The notes: generated by a model from the sequence alone, not told the origin. A stretch of DNA of 64,000 nucleotides from DATFFO01 sp963744905 (GCA_963744905.1 CAVUUV010000002.1:248001-312000), one strand, 5' to 3'; positions 8,481-17,911 are shown, numbered from the stretch's first letter. Translations and numbers: made by a program.

Positions 8481-9764
8481 ATGCGATCGGTCTATACGGG
8501 AACTCTGAGCGATGTCACGGAGAGTGGGGACGATCTTCCCATCTCGATAGTGCTCGACGATGCGTGGCTGGACATCATCTCCAGCGACCGCTCCCTGGGC
8601 CGTTGGCCCCTGGACCAGGTCCGCGCCGAAAGGAGACTCGCCAACCGTTTCACCCTGACGGTGGCGGGCGAGGAATGGGACTTCGCCTGCGACGCACCGG
8701 CCGACTTCGCCATCGAGGGGATCGAGCACATCGCCAATTACCGCCCCACACGCCGGCCCGGATGGATAGAGCGGCTCCGAGACCAGACCGGCACTCTGGG
8801 ACGGTGGGCGCTCACGTCGGCCATCGTCGTATTCGGTTTCGGAGTCGGCCTGGTAATGGGCCGTTATCACCTCGACGGGGAGAACCTTTACACCGGCGGT
8901 GCCCTGGCGGGCCTCCTGGCGCTCAGCCTGATCCTGACTCGCATCACGGCCCACCAGCCGGGGGCCGATTCGGCGCCCCCGGCGACCGACTGGCGGACCC
9001 AACATCACCGTTCCCCTCTCAGGGTCGACCAGGTGATAGCTCCGAGGTCTCCCGCCCAGCGCGCCCGACGTCGAGATGCGACCCCTGATGAGGAGGCCGG
9101 AAAACCGCCTGATCACGATCGAAGCTTCGAGCCCGCCACCCCGAGCCTGCCGGCACCGACCGGGTCGGGACCAGAGGCAGGACTCGAGCCGGAGACTACG
9201 GCGCATCAGGAACACGGAGAGGGTGGGCCCGACGAGGGCCCGGTCCCGGAACGAATCTGGGAAGCGGCGGTCGAGACCGACGGCAGCGCCGAGCCGGCGG
9301 CCAGTCAGGCAACCTCCCAAGATGAGGAGCGCCGAGAGGAGGAGCCCCGAGAGGAGGAGCTTCAAGGGGAGGAGCCCCAAGAGGAGGAGCCCCAAGAGGA
9401 GGAGCTTCAAGGGGAGGAGCCCCAAGAGGAAAAGCCCCAAGAGGAGGAGCCAGAAAGGGAGGAGTGGGTCATATCGATTGAACTCGACGACCTCTCCGAG
9501 GATGATCTCGACCTGGCCACGATCAACGGCATTGGACCGGTGTTCGCCGAACTGCTCAACGATCTAGGGGTTGACGACGTCAGGTCCTTGGCCCTTCTCG
9601 ACGAAGATGGCATCGCCAGGATCGTGGAGGAACTGGGAAGGTTCGGAAAGCGACTCTACACGGCCGACTGGGTCGGACAAGCACGGCGTCGCCTGGGTCT
9701 CTCGGACGTCGGCGAAGGCAGCTCAGCCGCACAGACGAGCTTCAGGGACGGTGCGGCCCCGTGA
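8481..9764 (+). CDS. Membrane protein with Glu-rich repeats and C-terminal helix-hairpin-helix domain
   Basis: The 427-residue protein has three parts. Residues 1-100 form a small soluble domain of unknown type. Two membrane helices lie near residues 108-126 and 134-153. A long, low-complexity, acidic region includes about 47 residues of EEPQEE-type repeats (282-328). Residues 340-400 read DLATINGIGPVFAELLNDLG then a second helical hairpin, which resembles the non-specific DNA-binding or scaffolding HhH domain also found in non-nuclease proteins. It is the only plus-strand gene inside the polysaccharide cluster, and its last 42 bases overlap the 3' end of a sulfotransferase gene. The function is unknown. 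Confidence 0.7.
   Translation: MRSVYTGTLSDVTESGDDLPISIVLDDAWLDIISSDRSLGRWPLDQVRAERRLANRFTLTVAGEEWDFACDAPADFAIEGIEHIANYRPTRRPGWIERLRDQTGTLGRWALTSAIVVFGFGVGLVMGRYHLDGENLYTGGALAGLLALSLILTRITAHQPGADSAPPATDWRTQHHRSPLRVDQVIAPRSPAQRARRRDATPDEEAGKPPDHDRSFEPATPSLPAPTGSGPEAGLEPETTAHQEHGEGGPDEGPVPERIWEAAVETDGSAEPAASQATSQDEERREEEPREEELQGEEPQEEEPQEEELQGEEPQEEKPQEEEPEREEWVISIELDDLSEDDLDLATINGIGPVFAELLNDLGVDDVRSLALLDEDGIARIVEELGRFGKRLYTADWVGQARRRLGLSDVGEGSSAAQTSFRDGAAP
9324..9464 (+). repeat. Short tandem repeat encoding EEPQE/EELQG units
   Basis: The DNA is a run of 15-base units of the form GAGGAGCCCCAAGAG with variants (GAGGAGCTTCAAGGG). It encodes an almost purely acidic, Gln/Pro-punctuated segment. 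Such a run is prone to slippage, so its length may vary between strains. The protein remains in frame here. Confidence 0.8.
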
Positions 9765-10688
9765 TTCGGCCACCGCCTCGGCCATGAGCCACATCGATAT
9801 CCGTGCCACGCCGATTGGCAGATCGATCACATAGGCCCGAATCCGTTCCGCCGGCGATAGGTTCAGCGGATCGAGTTCATATCCATGGCGACGCATCCAC
9901 GGCCCACACACCGTTTGTATGAACGCGACAGTCTGCTCATCGAGTACGTTGCGGTATCTTCCCACCGAACGCGTGGTGATCACCCCCGGCTCAATCGGCT
10001 CGAAGGAACTGTTTCCGCCCTGAGCGGTGCGATCGTCACCACCCCCCATTTCGAGCATGGCGGGGTGGTACTCGACACCGACGAATTCGCAGACGTCCCG
10101 TACCACCCGTTCAGGATCCGCTACAAGATCCTCGTAACGGATGATCCGAAACGACTGCGGCCGCCTCTTCGCATGATCCTCTGCCGCCCGGGTCGAGCGG
10201 ATCCACCGGCCGATGACGGACGCATGGCGATCGCTCCCCTTCCCCTCACGGCCGATCACTGAGATGTAACGGTCGCGGGGATCTCGCATGAGGTAGACGA
10301 TCCTGGCATGAGGCCACTCCTCGAAGACACGATCCGCACAGAGCTCGGTATGGAGAGACTTGTCTCCCCATCTGGCTCGCCCGGATCGCTCGGCTTGCTG
10401 CTGGAACAGTATCTCGAACAAGCGTCCGTAGCTTCGCTCGCCTTTCTCGAACTCGGCCCGCGCCATCACCGGGTCGATCGACAAGACCGAGAGGCGCTCG
10501 TAGCGCATCATCGTCTCCAGGCAAGCGTCGAGGTTGGCCGGTTGGCTCAGGTCGCCGTACTTGTTGTCGAACCAGCGCCAAAGGTTGGTTCGCCGGACCA
10601 TCATGATCTCGGGATGACTGGCCAGGATCGTGTAAAGGAGGGTGGTGCCACTCCGATCCGGCCCCGTCACCAGAATGGGGGCGTTCAT
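9723..10688 (-). CDS. Sulfotransferase family protein (PAPS-dependent)
   Basis: The 321-residue protein opens with the 5'-phosphosulfate-binding loop GPDRSGTTLL at residues 9-18, followed by ASHPEIMMVRRTNLWRWF. The 3'-phosphate-binding region is IVYLMRDPRDRYISVIGREG, and an RYEDLVADPERVVRDVCEFVGV motif matches sulfotransferases closely. It should transfer sulfate from PAPS to a carbohydrate hydroxyl in the cytoplasm. It is one of five such genes in this operon. The ATG at 10688 overlaps the preceding stop (ATGA), and the gene ends convergently inside the HhH gene. Confidence 0.87.
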   Translation of the reverse strand: MNAPILVTGPDRSGTTLLYTILASHPEIMMVRRTNLWRWFDNKYGDLSQPANLDACLETMMRYERLSVLSIDPVMARAEFEKGERSYGRLFEILFQQQAERSGRARWGDKSLHTELCADRVFEEWPHARIVYLMRDPRDRYISVIGREGKGSDRHASVIGRWIRSTRAAEDHAKRRPQSFRIIRYEDLVADPERVVRDVCEFVGVEYHPAMLEMGGGDDRTAQGGNSSFEPIEPGVITTRSVGRYRNVLDEQTVAFIQTVCGPWMRRHGYELDPLNLSPAERIRAYVIDLPIGVARISMWLMAEAVAESRGRTVPEARLCG

Positions 10689-11851
10689 CGATCGACCTCG
10701 CTCATCAACTCGCCGTACAACTCCTCATAACGCGATGCCACCTGCTGGATCGTGTAGTGCGCCTCGACCACGGCCCGGGCCCTGCGTCCCAGGTCCTCTC
10801 GGGCAGCCGGGTCATCTGCCAGCTCGACCAAGATCCTGGCCAGATCATCGGGATCGCCGACGGCAAACAGCCTCCCACTGACGCCGTCCTCGATCAGGGA
10901 CCTATTGGCCTCTATGTCAGAAGCGACCACGGGAACGCCGCTTGCCATGGCCTCCAACAGCACGTTGGACAGGCCCTCGGCGTATGAGGGAAGGACCAGG
11001 AGATCCGCCCGGGCCAGCTGCCGACGGGGGTCGTCGACCGTGCCCAGGAATTCCACCTCCGCACCCACACCCAGGTCGGCCGCCAGCTTTTCCAGCCGGC
11101 CCCGCTCCGGCCCATCCCCAGCCAGAACCAGCCTCAACGAGTCTTGACGGATCGACATCGCCCGCTTCAGTGCCTCGAGCAGGACGTCCAGACCCTTCTG
11201 GGGATGCAGGCGGCCAAGGAACAGGATCTGAAAGCCCTCGCCGGGGGCACTCTGGCTGTTGTCGGAGACCACCACCCCGTTGGGGATCCTCACCAGCCTG
11301 GCTGGTTCGACACCCGCCTTTTCCAGCTCGGTGGTGATCAACTCATTCAGCACCACCAATCGATCGCAGGAGAGTGCGGTCGGGAGCATCAGGCGGGTGA
11401 GAGGCAGATGCTGACCCGACTTCATCTTTTCGATGTCGCTGGCCATCCCACTGTTGGCCAGTTTGACGATCACCGGCTTTCCCAATCGCCGGCCGAGGGC
11501 CGAGGCGACGAAGGCGTGATAGCTGAGACCGTGCACGTGGATGATGTCGTAGTGGCTCCGTTGAGAATACAAATAGCGGGCCAGGGACAGCATGTAGATG
11601 ACGCCGCCGAGTCTGCGAAGTCCACGAATCCCGAACCCTTCCCACAGGGTGCTGTGGCGAATGACCGGGACGCCCTCGATGACCTCACGGCGACTGGTGC
11701 CTGGAAACCACCTACCGGTGACGATTCGTACATCGATTCCTCGACGGGACAAGGCCACGGCCAGCGCCAGAGCCTGACGCTCCATCCCTCCCACCCACGG
11801 ATGGAACAGCCTCACCACCATGAGGACCCTGGGTGGCCGAATGTTCCTCAC
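10685..11851 (-). CDS. GT-B (GT4-type) glycosyltransferase
   Basis: A canonical GT4 enzyme: RLFHPWVGGMERQALALAVAL near the N-terminus, DIIHVHGLSYHAFVAS in the acceptor domain, LFLGRLHPQKGLDVLLEAL at the domain boundary, and YAEGLSNVLLEAMASGVPVV for donor binding. The frame is open to 12010, but those extra codons overlap the upstream kinase gene and are low-complexity. The GTG at 11851, in a GTGA overlap with the upstream stop, is the convincing start (388 residues). It probably adds a hexose or uronic acid to the lipid-linked unit. Confidence 0.88.
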   Translation of the reverse strand: MRNIRPPRVLMVVRLFHPWVGGMERQALALAVALSRRGIDVRIVTGRWFPGTSRREVIEGVPVIRHSTLWEGFGIRGLRRLGGVIYMLSLARYLYSQRSHYDIIHVHGLSYHAFVASALGRRLGKPVIVKLANSGMASDIEKMKSGQHLPLTRLMLPTALSCDRLVVLNELITTELEKAGVEPARLVRIPNGVVVSDNSQSAPGEGFQILFLGRLHPQKGLDVLLEALKRAMSIRQDSLRLVLAGDGPERGRLEKLAADLGVGAEVEFLGTVDDPRRQLARADLLVLPSYAEGLSNVLLEAMASGVPVVASDIEANRSLIEDGVSGRLFAVGDPDDLARILVELADDPAAREDLGRRARAVVEAHYTIQQVASRYEELYGELMSEVDR

Positions 11852-12897
11852 CCTACGTCGACCCCACCATGTCGAATTCGCTCGGCTTCCCGGAGGCGCC
11901 GGGCCACCGCCTCCAGACGATGATCTCCTCCGTGCCTGTCGAAGGCCTCCCAAGACTGGATGGCTCCGATGAGCCGGTACCACTCCCAGACCTGGGGAAG
12001 TAGGTCCCATTCTGTCTCGTCGATCCCACCGCTCGAGCGGAGTCCGGTCAGGAAGCCGGGTCGAAACTGAGACCGGATCCGCGACAGGGCGGCCACCATA
12101 TCGACCACCCTGATGTCGTAACGAGCCAACTCGAAGTCGTGGAGTACGGCGGAACCCGACCGTTTGAAGAGGATGTTGTGCAGTCCGTAGTCACCGTGTA
12201 CGACGCTGCGGGGCAGAGGGGCCTGCCTGACCAGAGGCTCCAGCCTTCTCAACCTGTCCTCGGCCTGATCCATCCGGCCCGCGAGCTCGGCATCGCCGGC
12301 GTGATCGGAAGTGCGGATCCTCTCCAGGACACTCGCGTGCCAGTTGAGGTCCCGCACTGGTCCACCCGTGGCCGGATCCTCTCCCAAGTGATGACGGCCC
12401 TCCGGACGAAACGACCCAAGCGCCCTGTGAAACTCGGCCAGCAGAGCTCCTGCCTCCTCCTGGATCCGCTCGATGGTGCGGTGATGCATGTAGTAGCCGG
12501 TGAAGCTCCGCCCGGACTCGAAACTCAACACGGCGTAGTGCCTTCCCTCCACTTCCAACAGGGTGGTGTCTCCTCTACTTCTCAACAAACGCGGCGCCGG
12601 GAAGTCCCTTCTCTCCAGCTCCTCGAGGATGGAGTGCTCGCAGCGAATGCTCTCCCGAGGCCAGCGGGATGGGTACCCGCGGATGACGACACGCTCACCC
12701 CCAACCCATACGACCACCACCCGGTTCCGCCACCCGTTGGCAACATTGCGTACCTTCTCGACCGATCCCAGATCGAGGGTCTCGACGATCCTGGCGACCT
12801 GGGCGCCCGCCATGGCGGGCGGACGCGTCCAGGCCCGTGCCCTCTCCGCAATCAAGCCGGGCTTCGGGACTCGCCAGATCCGGGGCGGGATACTCAC
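11848..12897 (-). CDS. Aminoglycoside-phosphotransferase-fold (APH) kinase family protein
   Basis: The catalytic loop reads SVVHGDYGLHNILF and the metal-binding DFG-equivalent LHDFELARYDIRVVDM, both typical of APH/choline kinase-like enzymes; the N-lobe has VVIRGYPSRW. The substrate is likely a small molecule or sugar (homologues include homoserine, choline and sugar kinases) and resistance is not implied. The GTG start at 12897 overlaps the previous stop as GTGA, and the stop overlaps the next start in the same way. In this locus it may phosphorylate a sugar or add a phosphate decoration. Confidence 0.8.
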   Translation of the reverse strand: MSIPPRIWRVPKPGLIAERARAWTRPPAMAGAQVARIVETLDLGSVEKVRNVANGWRNRVVVVWVGGERVVIRGYPSRWPRESIRCEHSILEELERRDFPAPRLLRSRGDTTLLEVEGRHYAVLSFESGRSFTGYYMHHRTIERIQEEAGALLAEFHRALGSFRPEGRHHLGEDPATGGPVRDLNWHASVLERIRTSDHAGDAELAGRMDQAEDRLRRLEPLVRQAPLPRSVVHGDYGLHNILFKRSGSAVLHDFELARYDIRVVDMVAALSRIRSQFRPGFLTGLRSSGGIDETEWDLLPQVWEWYRLIGAIQSWEAFDRHGGDHRLEAVARRLREAERIRHGGVDVG

Positions 12898-13676
12898 GTG
12901 ACAACACCCGCCGTCTTCAGTGCACCCAAGAGCCTCTGTGGCAACCGGTCAGGATCGTCGGGACCAGAGTTGTCGACGGTCACCAATCGAACTCCCCGGT
13001 TCTCGAGCTGGTCGGCCACCATGACCAGCGCATCTGCAGCACTGTTCAGGAAGCTCTCCAGGCCTTCCTCGTCACCATCGAAACGATCCCATACTCCCCG
13101 GTCCCGTATCCTGGCTAGACAGACACCCACTGGGGCCATCACACGAATCACCAGCGAGGGCGCCGGAACCACCGCCACGTATCGTGCCACGGTGCGCGGA
13201 TCCGCCGTTTCGACGCTGGAGGTGAACAGTTGAACCACGCGGTGGCAAAAGCCCTCGTCTATGACCACGACTTCGCCGGTTTTCCTGCGTGACAAGAGCA
13301 TGGCCCTTTCGCCCGCCATCCGAACCAGCCAATGGGTGGGGCGCCGCGGTGCGGCCTGGGCGGCGGCCGGTCGCAAGATCTGGGACGACAGGAGGATCCT
13401 CACCAGGCCGGGCCTGGCCAACAAGACCGAAATTCCCCTCAGCCAACGCTCGAAGGCGAAGATGCGCCAGTTCAGAATCTCTCCCGGGCGGCCCGACGCG
13501 AGGCGGGCGGCCAGGGCACCCAGACCCGACCGGGCCGCTACCTCCGGCGTCGACTCCGGTGAGCAAAGCACCGCCACCCCCAGCTCGGACAGAGCAACCT
13601 GCAGAGCCCGGGCCACGGTGGACTTCCCCGCCCCCGGGGTTCCCATCAACTCCACCACTATGGGTTCATCGGTCAT
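12894..13676 (-). CDS. P-loop nucleoside/carbohydrate kinase-like protein
   Basis: Residues 8-20 contain the Walker A motif ELMGTPGAGKST. VVVIDEGFCHRVVQLF is a Walker B-like segment, and VRVMAPVGVCLARIRDRG resembles the lid and adenine-binding region of thymidylate/adenylyl-sulfate kinase-like enzymes. The frame extends to 13949, but the ATG at 13676 gives a perfect start (MTDEPIVVELMG) and an ATGA overlap with the upstream gene. An APS-kinase-like role in making PAPS for the neighbouring sulfotransferases is tempting, but no APS-kinase signature is evident, so this is speculation. Confidence 0.7.
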   Translation of the reverse strand: MTDEPIVVELMGTPGAGKSTVARALQVALSELGVAVLCSPESTPEVAARSGLGALAARLASGRPGEILNWRIFAFERWLRGISVLLARPGLVRILLSSQILRPAAAQAAPRRPTHWLVRMAGERAMLLSRRKTGEVVVIDEGFCHRVVQLFTSSVETADPRTVARYVAVVPAPSLVIRVMAPVGVCLARIRDRGVWDRFDGDEEGLESFLNSAADALVMVADQLENRGVRLVTVDNSGPDDPDRLPQRLLGALKTAGVVT

Positions 13677-14605
13677 GGCGAGCGGTAACGGTCCAGAAAC
13701 GAGAAGTCGGCCGTAGTCTCTGCCATCACCGTCCGGGCCGCCTCGGGCCAGTCCACCCTGTCCGACTCCCCCGGCCGGTCCGCATTCACCAGGGCTGCGC
13801 ACGCCCTCAGATAGTCCGGGTCGGCTTGCACACCCAGGAAACTGGCGACAGATTCCAAGGTCGGAACGGTTCGGGCCACGAGATCCTCGTAATAGACCGT
13901 GGTCAGTCTCGGCTTCAGGAGTGCCCTCAGCATCTCGAGCCGCTCGCACTGCGACCTGTGGTCGTGGGCCGCGTCCACGGGATCGCGCCCGCTCCTCAAG
14001 ACCATCGCTGCCACCGAGTCCGCCGGAGCCCGCACCATCTGGACGAACATCACCCGTCTCGGGGCCATTCGCTCGTCGAGTAGGGCGATGCTGGCGGGCG
14101 ATTCTCCAAGAATCCGCGTGGTCGGCCCCGCCCTGGACACACCTACCACGTGAGGCCGGCCCACACGACCCTGGTCCGATCCCGCGATGGCGAGTGAGTA
14201 GCCACCATCGAGCCGTCGGGCTGTCACCCGGCCCTTCATCGCCTCCCGTCGGGACGACCGAGCCAGGACCCCGATAACCTCGTCGGCCGTGAAACCGGCT
14301 TCGACCAGGTCCATGACATCCACTTCGTCACCGAACACCACATCAGGGTGGGCATCGAGCATTGCTCCCAGCAAGCTGCCTCCGCTCTTGGTATGGCCCA
14401 GCAGGACACACAGCGTTCCTACCGCCGTGAACCTGCCCGGATCGGCACTGTTGGCGGCCCGGGCCCGCCGCCGGCGTCGCCAGCGATCGACCGAGGCTAC
14501 CGGCTCGCTCCGCCGCAATCGGCGCATAGGCTCGCTCTTCAACACCTTCCGGGCCGGCTTCGAGTTGAGGAGCGCCACCCAGGCCCGCTCCCTGGCGGAC
14601 GTCAT
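13673..14605 (-). CDS. Sulfotransferase-like protein, divergent
   Basis: The 310-residue protein has a long basic N-terminus, then VLLGHTKSGGSLLGAMLDAHP, a variant of the PAPS 5'-phosphosulfate loop, followed by GDEVDVMDLV. The 3'-phosphate-binding part is MFVQMVRAPADSVAAMV, with the usual RDPRD changed to RAPAD, and VYYEDLVARTVPTLESVASFLG matches the sulfotransferase tail motif. The start is the ATG at 14605 in an ATGA overlap, although the frame is open much further upstream through the polymerase gene. The changed loops make activity less certain than for the genes at 9723 and 16047. Confidence 0.7.
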   Translation of the reverse strand: MTSARERAWVALLNSKPARKVLKSEPMRRLRRSEPVASVDRWRRRRRARAANSADPGRFTAVGTLCVLLGHTKSGGSLLGAMLDAHPDVVFGDEVDVMDLVEAGFTADEVIGVLARSSRREAMKGRVTARRLDGGYSLAIAGSDQGRVGRPHVVGVSRAGPTTRILGESPASIALLDERMAPRRVMFVQMVRAPADSVAAMVLRSGRDPVDAAHDHRSQCERLEMLRALLKPRLTTVYYEDLVARTVPTLESVASFLGVQADPDYLRACAALVNADRPGESDRVDWPEAARTVMAETTADFSFLDRYRSP

Positions 14606-16050
14606 GACTCCGCTGACATGGAGGACGGTTTCCGTGCCTTGTCCACCCCGCTGAAGGCATTGCCGATCAGTGCCAGACTCAACCACCAGACAGCAAGGCC
14701 GACGCTGACCACCATGTTCGAGAACGAGCTGACGATGACGTGGCCGAGGATGACGAACCACAGGATGACCACCAGCTTCCTCCCGTACAGCCCGTTCCCC
14801 CGAAGGCGCGACAAGCCCTTGGGCGTCTTGGCCAGCCAGTAAAGGGCGGCCCCGAGGTAGGCGATCAGACCGACCAGTCCCTGCTCGGCGAGAATGGTAA
14901 GGAACAAATTGTGTGATGAGTGATCCTTGGTGGGAACGAACAGGTCTCCCACCCGCGACTGGAACAACGTGTCGTAGCGGTCGAAGTTGCCATATCCCCA
15001 ACCGGTGACCGGCTTCTCCTCGAACATCCTCACCGAGGCGATCATCACCGGTAGACGACTGAGGGCGGTCGTCTCGGAGGCCGGAGAGTAGACCCTCTCC
15101 CTCAGATAGCTGGAGAGCCATCCAGAGCTGCCGATGGCGAGAAAGGCGACCACGGCCACCACCCCCGCCACCAGGATCACCCGGGCCGCATTCCGGTAGG
15201 CGAAGAAGACCCCTACCAATACCACGATGGCCGCCAGCCAACTCGCCCGGGAGAAGGTGGCGAAGGCCATCACCACTCCCAGGGTGAAGCCGGGCAGTCC
15301 CCAACGCCGAAGACTTCCCGACAACTGACGCGACAGGTGCAGTACCAGGGCGCCGGCCCACAGGGCCACGATGCCGAAGACGTTGGCCTGGTCGAGCGAC
15401 CCGGTAGTGCGTTCACCTACCCGGCCCAGCAGGCGATCCGGGAGAACCCCGGGGGCAAACCATTGAGCCAACCCGATCAACGCCTGCGAGACGAGCACAA
15501 ACATCAGAATGTAGGTGAACTTGCGCAACTCGGCACGCTTGGGGGGGACAAGGCGAACGAGCAGGTAGAGGATCATGGGGACCCCTGCCCGGTCATACAG
15601 GTGCCTCAACTCGGCGCCTACGTCGTTGGAGAGGTACAGGATCGAAAGTGCCGTGACGACCAGGTATGCCGCCATCAGCAACTCCGCCACGCCCAGCCTG
15701 GGCAGGCGGCGATCAGAGGCCCTGGCCATGCTGGAGGCGACCACGACCACCAGGGTGGCCAGTGGCGCCAACCTGTGCACCAGCCAGTAGGCCAACTTCA
15801 GGCTTCCCCCGTCTTCCAGTCCGGACATGAACGGGAGCACCAGCATCCACACACCCACGGTGATCAGTGGATAGCGATGAACGACCAGAAACACCGGAAC
15901 AACCAGCAACACCGCAGCCAACTCGAACCACATTCCACGGCTGACGGCGATGGCCGATACGATCGATCCCACCACCGCTACCAGCAGCCACAGGAGTCGA
16001 CCAGGCCAGCGCCTGATCCAGGGCAGCTGCGGGGCAAGCTCGGCGGTCAC
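14602..16050 (-). CDS. O-antigen ligase/polymerase (Wzy/WaaL-like) membrane protein
   Basis: A 482-residue protein with about 11-12 membrane helices starting near residue 20. The large extracellular loop has SSHNLFLTILAEQGLVGL, the conserved H-N-x-x-L pattern of the O-antigen ligase family, preceded by VTGWGYGNFDRYDTLF. Such proteins polymerise lipid-linked repeat units or ligate the polymer to an acceptor on the outer face of the membrane. It is the only polymerase candidate in the cluster; no Wzx flippase is present inside the window. The GTG start at 16050 overlaps the upstream stop. Confidence 0.85.
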   Translation of the reverse strand: MTAELAPQLPWIRRWPGRLLWLLVAVVGSIVSAIAVSRGMWFELAAVLLVVPVFLVVHRYPLITVGVWMLVLPFMSGLEDGGSLKLAYWLVHRLAPLATLVVVVASSMARASDRRLPRLGVAELLMAAYLVVTALSILYLSNDVGAELRHLYDRAGVPMILYLLVRLVPPKRAELRKFTYILMFVLVSQALIGLAQWFAPGVLPDRLLGRVGERTTGSLDQANVFGIVALWAGALVLHLSRQLSGSLRRWGLPGFTLGVVMAFATFSRASWLAAIVVLVGVFFAYRNAARVILVAGVVAVVAFLAIGSSGWLSSYLRERVYSPASETTALSRLPVMIASVRMFEEKPVTGWGYGNFDRYDTLFQSRVGDLFVPTKDHSSHNLFLTILAEQGLVGLIAYLGAALYWLAKTPKGLSRLRGNGLYGRKLVVILWFVILGHVIVSSFSNMVVSVGLAVWWLSLALIGNAFSGVDKARKPSSMSAES

Positions 16051-17051
16051 GTTCCTGTCTCCGAACGAACGAACCTATGGCTGGGAATCCGGCGTCCGAC
16101 GCGATCCAGGACCCGATCCCTCACCTCCCACAGGTACATCCTGGCGCCCTCCAGGGGGACCACCACCATCGTGAACCACAACCCGGCCAGCCGATTCTGC
16201 GAGGGCCGATCCGGCTCGTATCCCAGTCGCTGCATGGGACCGGAGACGGCGCGTTCGATGTAACGAACCTGTCCCTCACTCAAGACATCCCTAAATCGGC
16301 CTATCGAATCGGTGGTTATCGCTCCGGCCCGACGCCGTCCATACGAGCTGTTGCCCGTTTCGTCGAAATCGTCGGCACCCTGCATTGACAGCATCTCCGC
16401 GGTGTAGTCGACCCCGATGAACCCACACACAGTCTTCAAATGCCCTTCGGGGTCGGAAACCAGATCTTCATACCGAACCAGAAGATAGGAATCCGGCCAA
16501 CGCACGGTGTTCTTCTCCGCCCGACGGACCGAGAACCGCCATTGCGCCACTCCCACACCGGCGCCGCCTCGCCGGCGCTCCCACCGCTTCTGCACCGACG
16601 CGTAGCGATCGCGGGGATCACGAATCATGTGAATGATCCGTGCCCCCGGGTAGGCTGCCAGGATCTGCTGGGCGTGGCGCTCCGTCATGAGCGACTTGTC
16701 TCCCCACCGGGGCTTTCCCACTCGATCGGCGAATTGGCGTTCCAACAGTTCGAACAGCCGGGGATAGCTAGAAGGCCCCGATCGGAAATCTCGTCGCAGA
16801 CGATCCCAGTCGATGTTCAACTTCACCAGGCGCTTGTAGCGGGACATCACATCGAGGCATCTATCCAGATTGCGATCATGGGAAAGATCGCCGTAGCGCC
16901 GGTAGAAGTACCTCCACAGGTTGGTCCGTCTGGTCATGGCGATCTCGGGATGAGATGAGAGCAGCGCATACATCAAGCTGGTTCCGGTACGCTCCAATCC
17001 GGCCACGAAGACTGGACCGGCCGGCCGCGTGGTTGACGTGCTTTCGGTCAT
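16047..17051 (-). CDS. Sulfotransferase family protein (PAPS-dependent)
   Basis: Residues near 17-26 form the PAPS loop GLERTGTSLMYALLSSHPE. This is followed by TRRTNLWRYFYRRYGDLSH, IIHMIRDPRDRYASVQKRW (3'-phosphate site) and LLVRYEDLVSDPEGHLKTVC. It is clearly paralogous to the gene at 9723: both have 'RRTNLWR.F..(K/R)YGDLS', 'RWGDKS' and 'NSS' blocks. The frame is open to 17198, but the ATG at 17051 is favoured (ATGA overlap, 334 residues). It probably sulfates the repeat unit before export. Confidence 0.87.
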   Translation of the reverse strand: MTESTSTTRPAGPVFVAGLERTGTSLMYALLSSHPEIAMTRRTNLWRYFYRRYGDLSHDRNLDRCLDVMSRYKRLVKLNIDWDRLRRDFRSGPSSYPRLFELLERQFADRVGKPRWGDKSLMTERHAQQILAAYPGARIIHMIRDPRDRYASVQKRWERRRGGAGVGVAQWRFSVRRAEKNTVRWPDSYLLVRYEDLVSDPEGHLKTVCGFIGVDYTAEMLSMQGADDFDETGNSSYGRRRAGAITTDSIGRFRDVLSEGQVRYIERAVSGPMQRLGYEPDRPSQNRLAGLWFTMVVVPLEGARMYLWEVRDRVLDRVGRRIPSHRFVRSETGT

Positions 17052-17911
17052 CGTGCTTGCGCAAACCGCACGCGGGTACGGAACACCGTTCGGTCGACCA
17101 ATCCCGAGAGAAACGGCGGCGGGCCGGCCGCCGCCGCGGCATAGCCCAGATCTCTCATCTCTTCTGCAACCAGATCCTCCAGGACCGGAACGAACCACGC
17201 CGGCGGTGGCGACTCCTTGGAATCAGGGGCGATCTCCGGCGACCGTCCACCGGGTTGCGTTTCGAATCCGAGGATGTCGACCACTCGGTCCAACACACCC
17301 GATGGATCATGGGTCAGCTGCTCCCAAGGCAAGACCCAATACCGGTCTCCGAAGCGATCCTGATTGACGATCGCCAAACGAGCCGACTGAGCCCAGGTGG
17401 CCAGATCCCATCCCCGTCGACCAATCCGCCCGGCGCGGCGGGAGAATCCCAGCAAATGACGGGGATCGCGTATGAGATGCACCATACGGGCGTGGGGCAG
17501 GTCCGTCAGGAGCGAGGCGGCCAGGCGCTCCAAACCACGCAGCTGAACCACCTTCGCCCGCACCGCATCGACTTCCTGAATGGCGGCGAACAACGACCCG
17601 TACGACAGCGGAGTGCCGGCGTTATCCAGATCCTCCGCTATGCGGAGGACATCGGCCGACGTCGACCCCACCGACCCGTCCTTACCCAAAGCGACGGCGC
17701 AGAGTGCCAGGTTGGACGGATGGACAAGATCTCCATAGCGTCCGTAATGGCGGGTCCAGAAGTACGCCTTCCGGATCACCTCGATTCCCGGTGTGCCCGC
17801 CAGCAGCCGCCCCAGTTCGGTCTTGCCCGAATGAGCCATGCCCGTGACGAACAGCGGACCGGCCTGCCCTAGATGCCCGAGATGATCGCCCGACCTGCTC
17901 TCGGGAATCAT
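17048..17911 (-). CDS. Sulfotransferase-like protein, divergent
   Basis: The 287-residue protein keeps the family plan but with altered motifs. The 5' loop is VTGMAHSGKTELGRLLAG (a Walker A-like GxxHSGKT), then KAYFWTRHYGRYGDLVHPSN matching the 'LWxxxxxxYGDL' block of its neighbours. The 3'-phosphate region is MVHLIRDPRHLLGFSRRAG. The start is the ATG at 17911 in an ATGA overlap. It looks like a tandem paralogue that has drifted; it may use a different acceptor or act as a partner subunit. Confidence 0.7.
   Translation of the reverse strand: MIPESRSGDHLGHLGQAGPLFVTGMAHSGKTELGRLLAGTPGIEVIRKAYFWTRHYGRYGDLVHPSNLALCAVALGKDGSVGSTSADVLRIAEDLDNAGTPLSYGSLFAAIQEVDAVRAKVVQLRGLERLAASLLTDLPHARMVHLIRDPRHLLGFSRRAGRIGRRGWDLATWAQSARLAIVNQDRFGDRYWVLPWEQLTHDPSGVLDRVVDILGFETQPGGRSPEIAPDSKESPPPAWFVPVLEDLVAEEMRDLGYAAAAAGPPPFLSGLVDRTVFRTRVRFAQAR

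Noticed and set aside
11848..12897. Aminoglycoside resistance gene
   Set aside because: The APH fold is shared by many metabolic kinases, and the position inside a coupled polysaccharide operon argues against resistance.
12139..13233. Plus-strand frame of 364 codons
   Set aside because: Antisense to the APH-fold and P-loop kinase genes, which have clear motifs.
12894..13676. APS kinase (cysC) supplying PAPS
   Set aside because: It has a Walker A motif, but no APS-kinase-specific signature was seen, so it is kept as a generic P-loop kinase.
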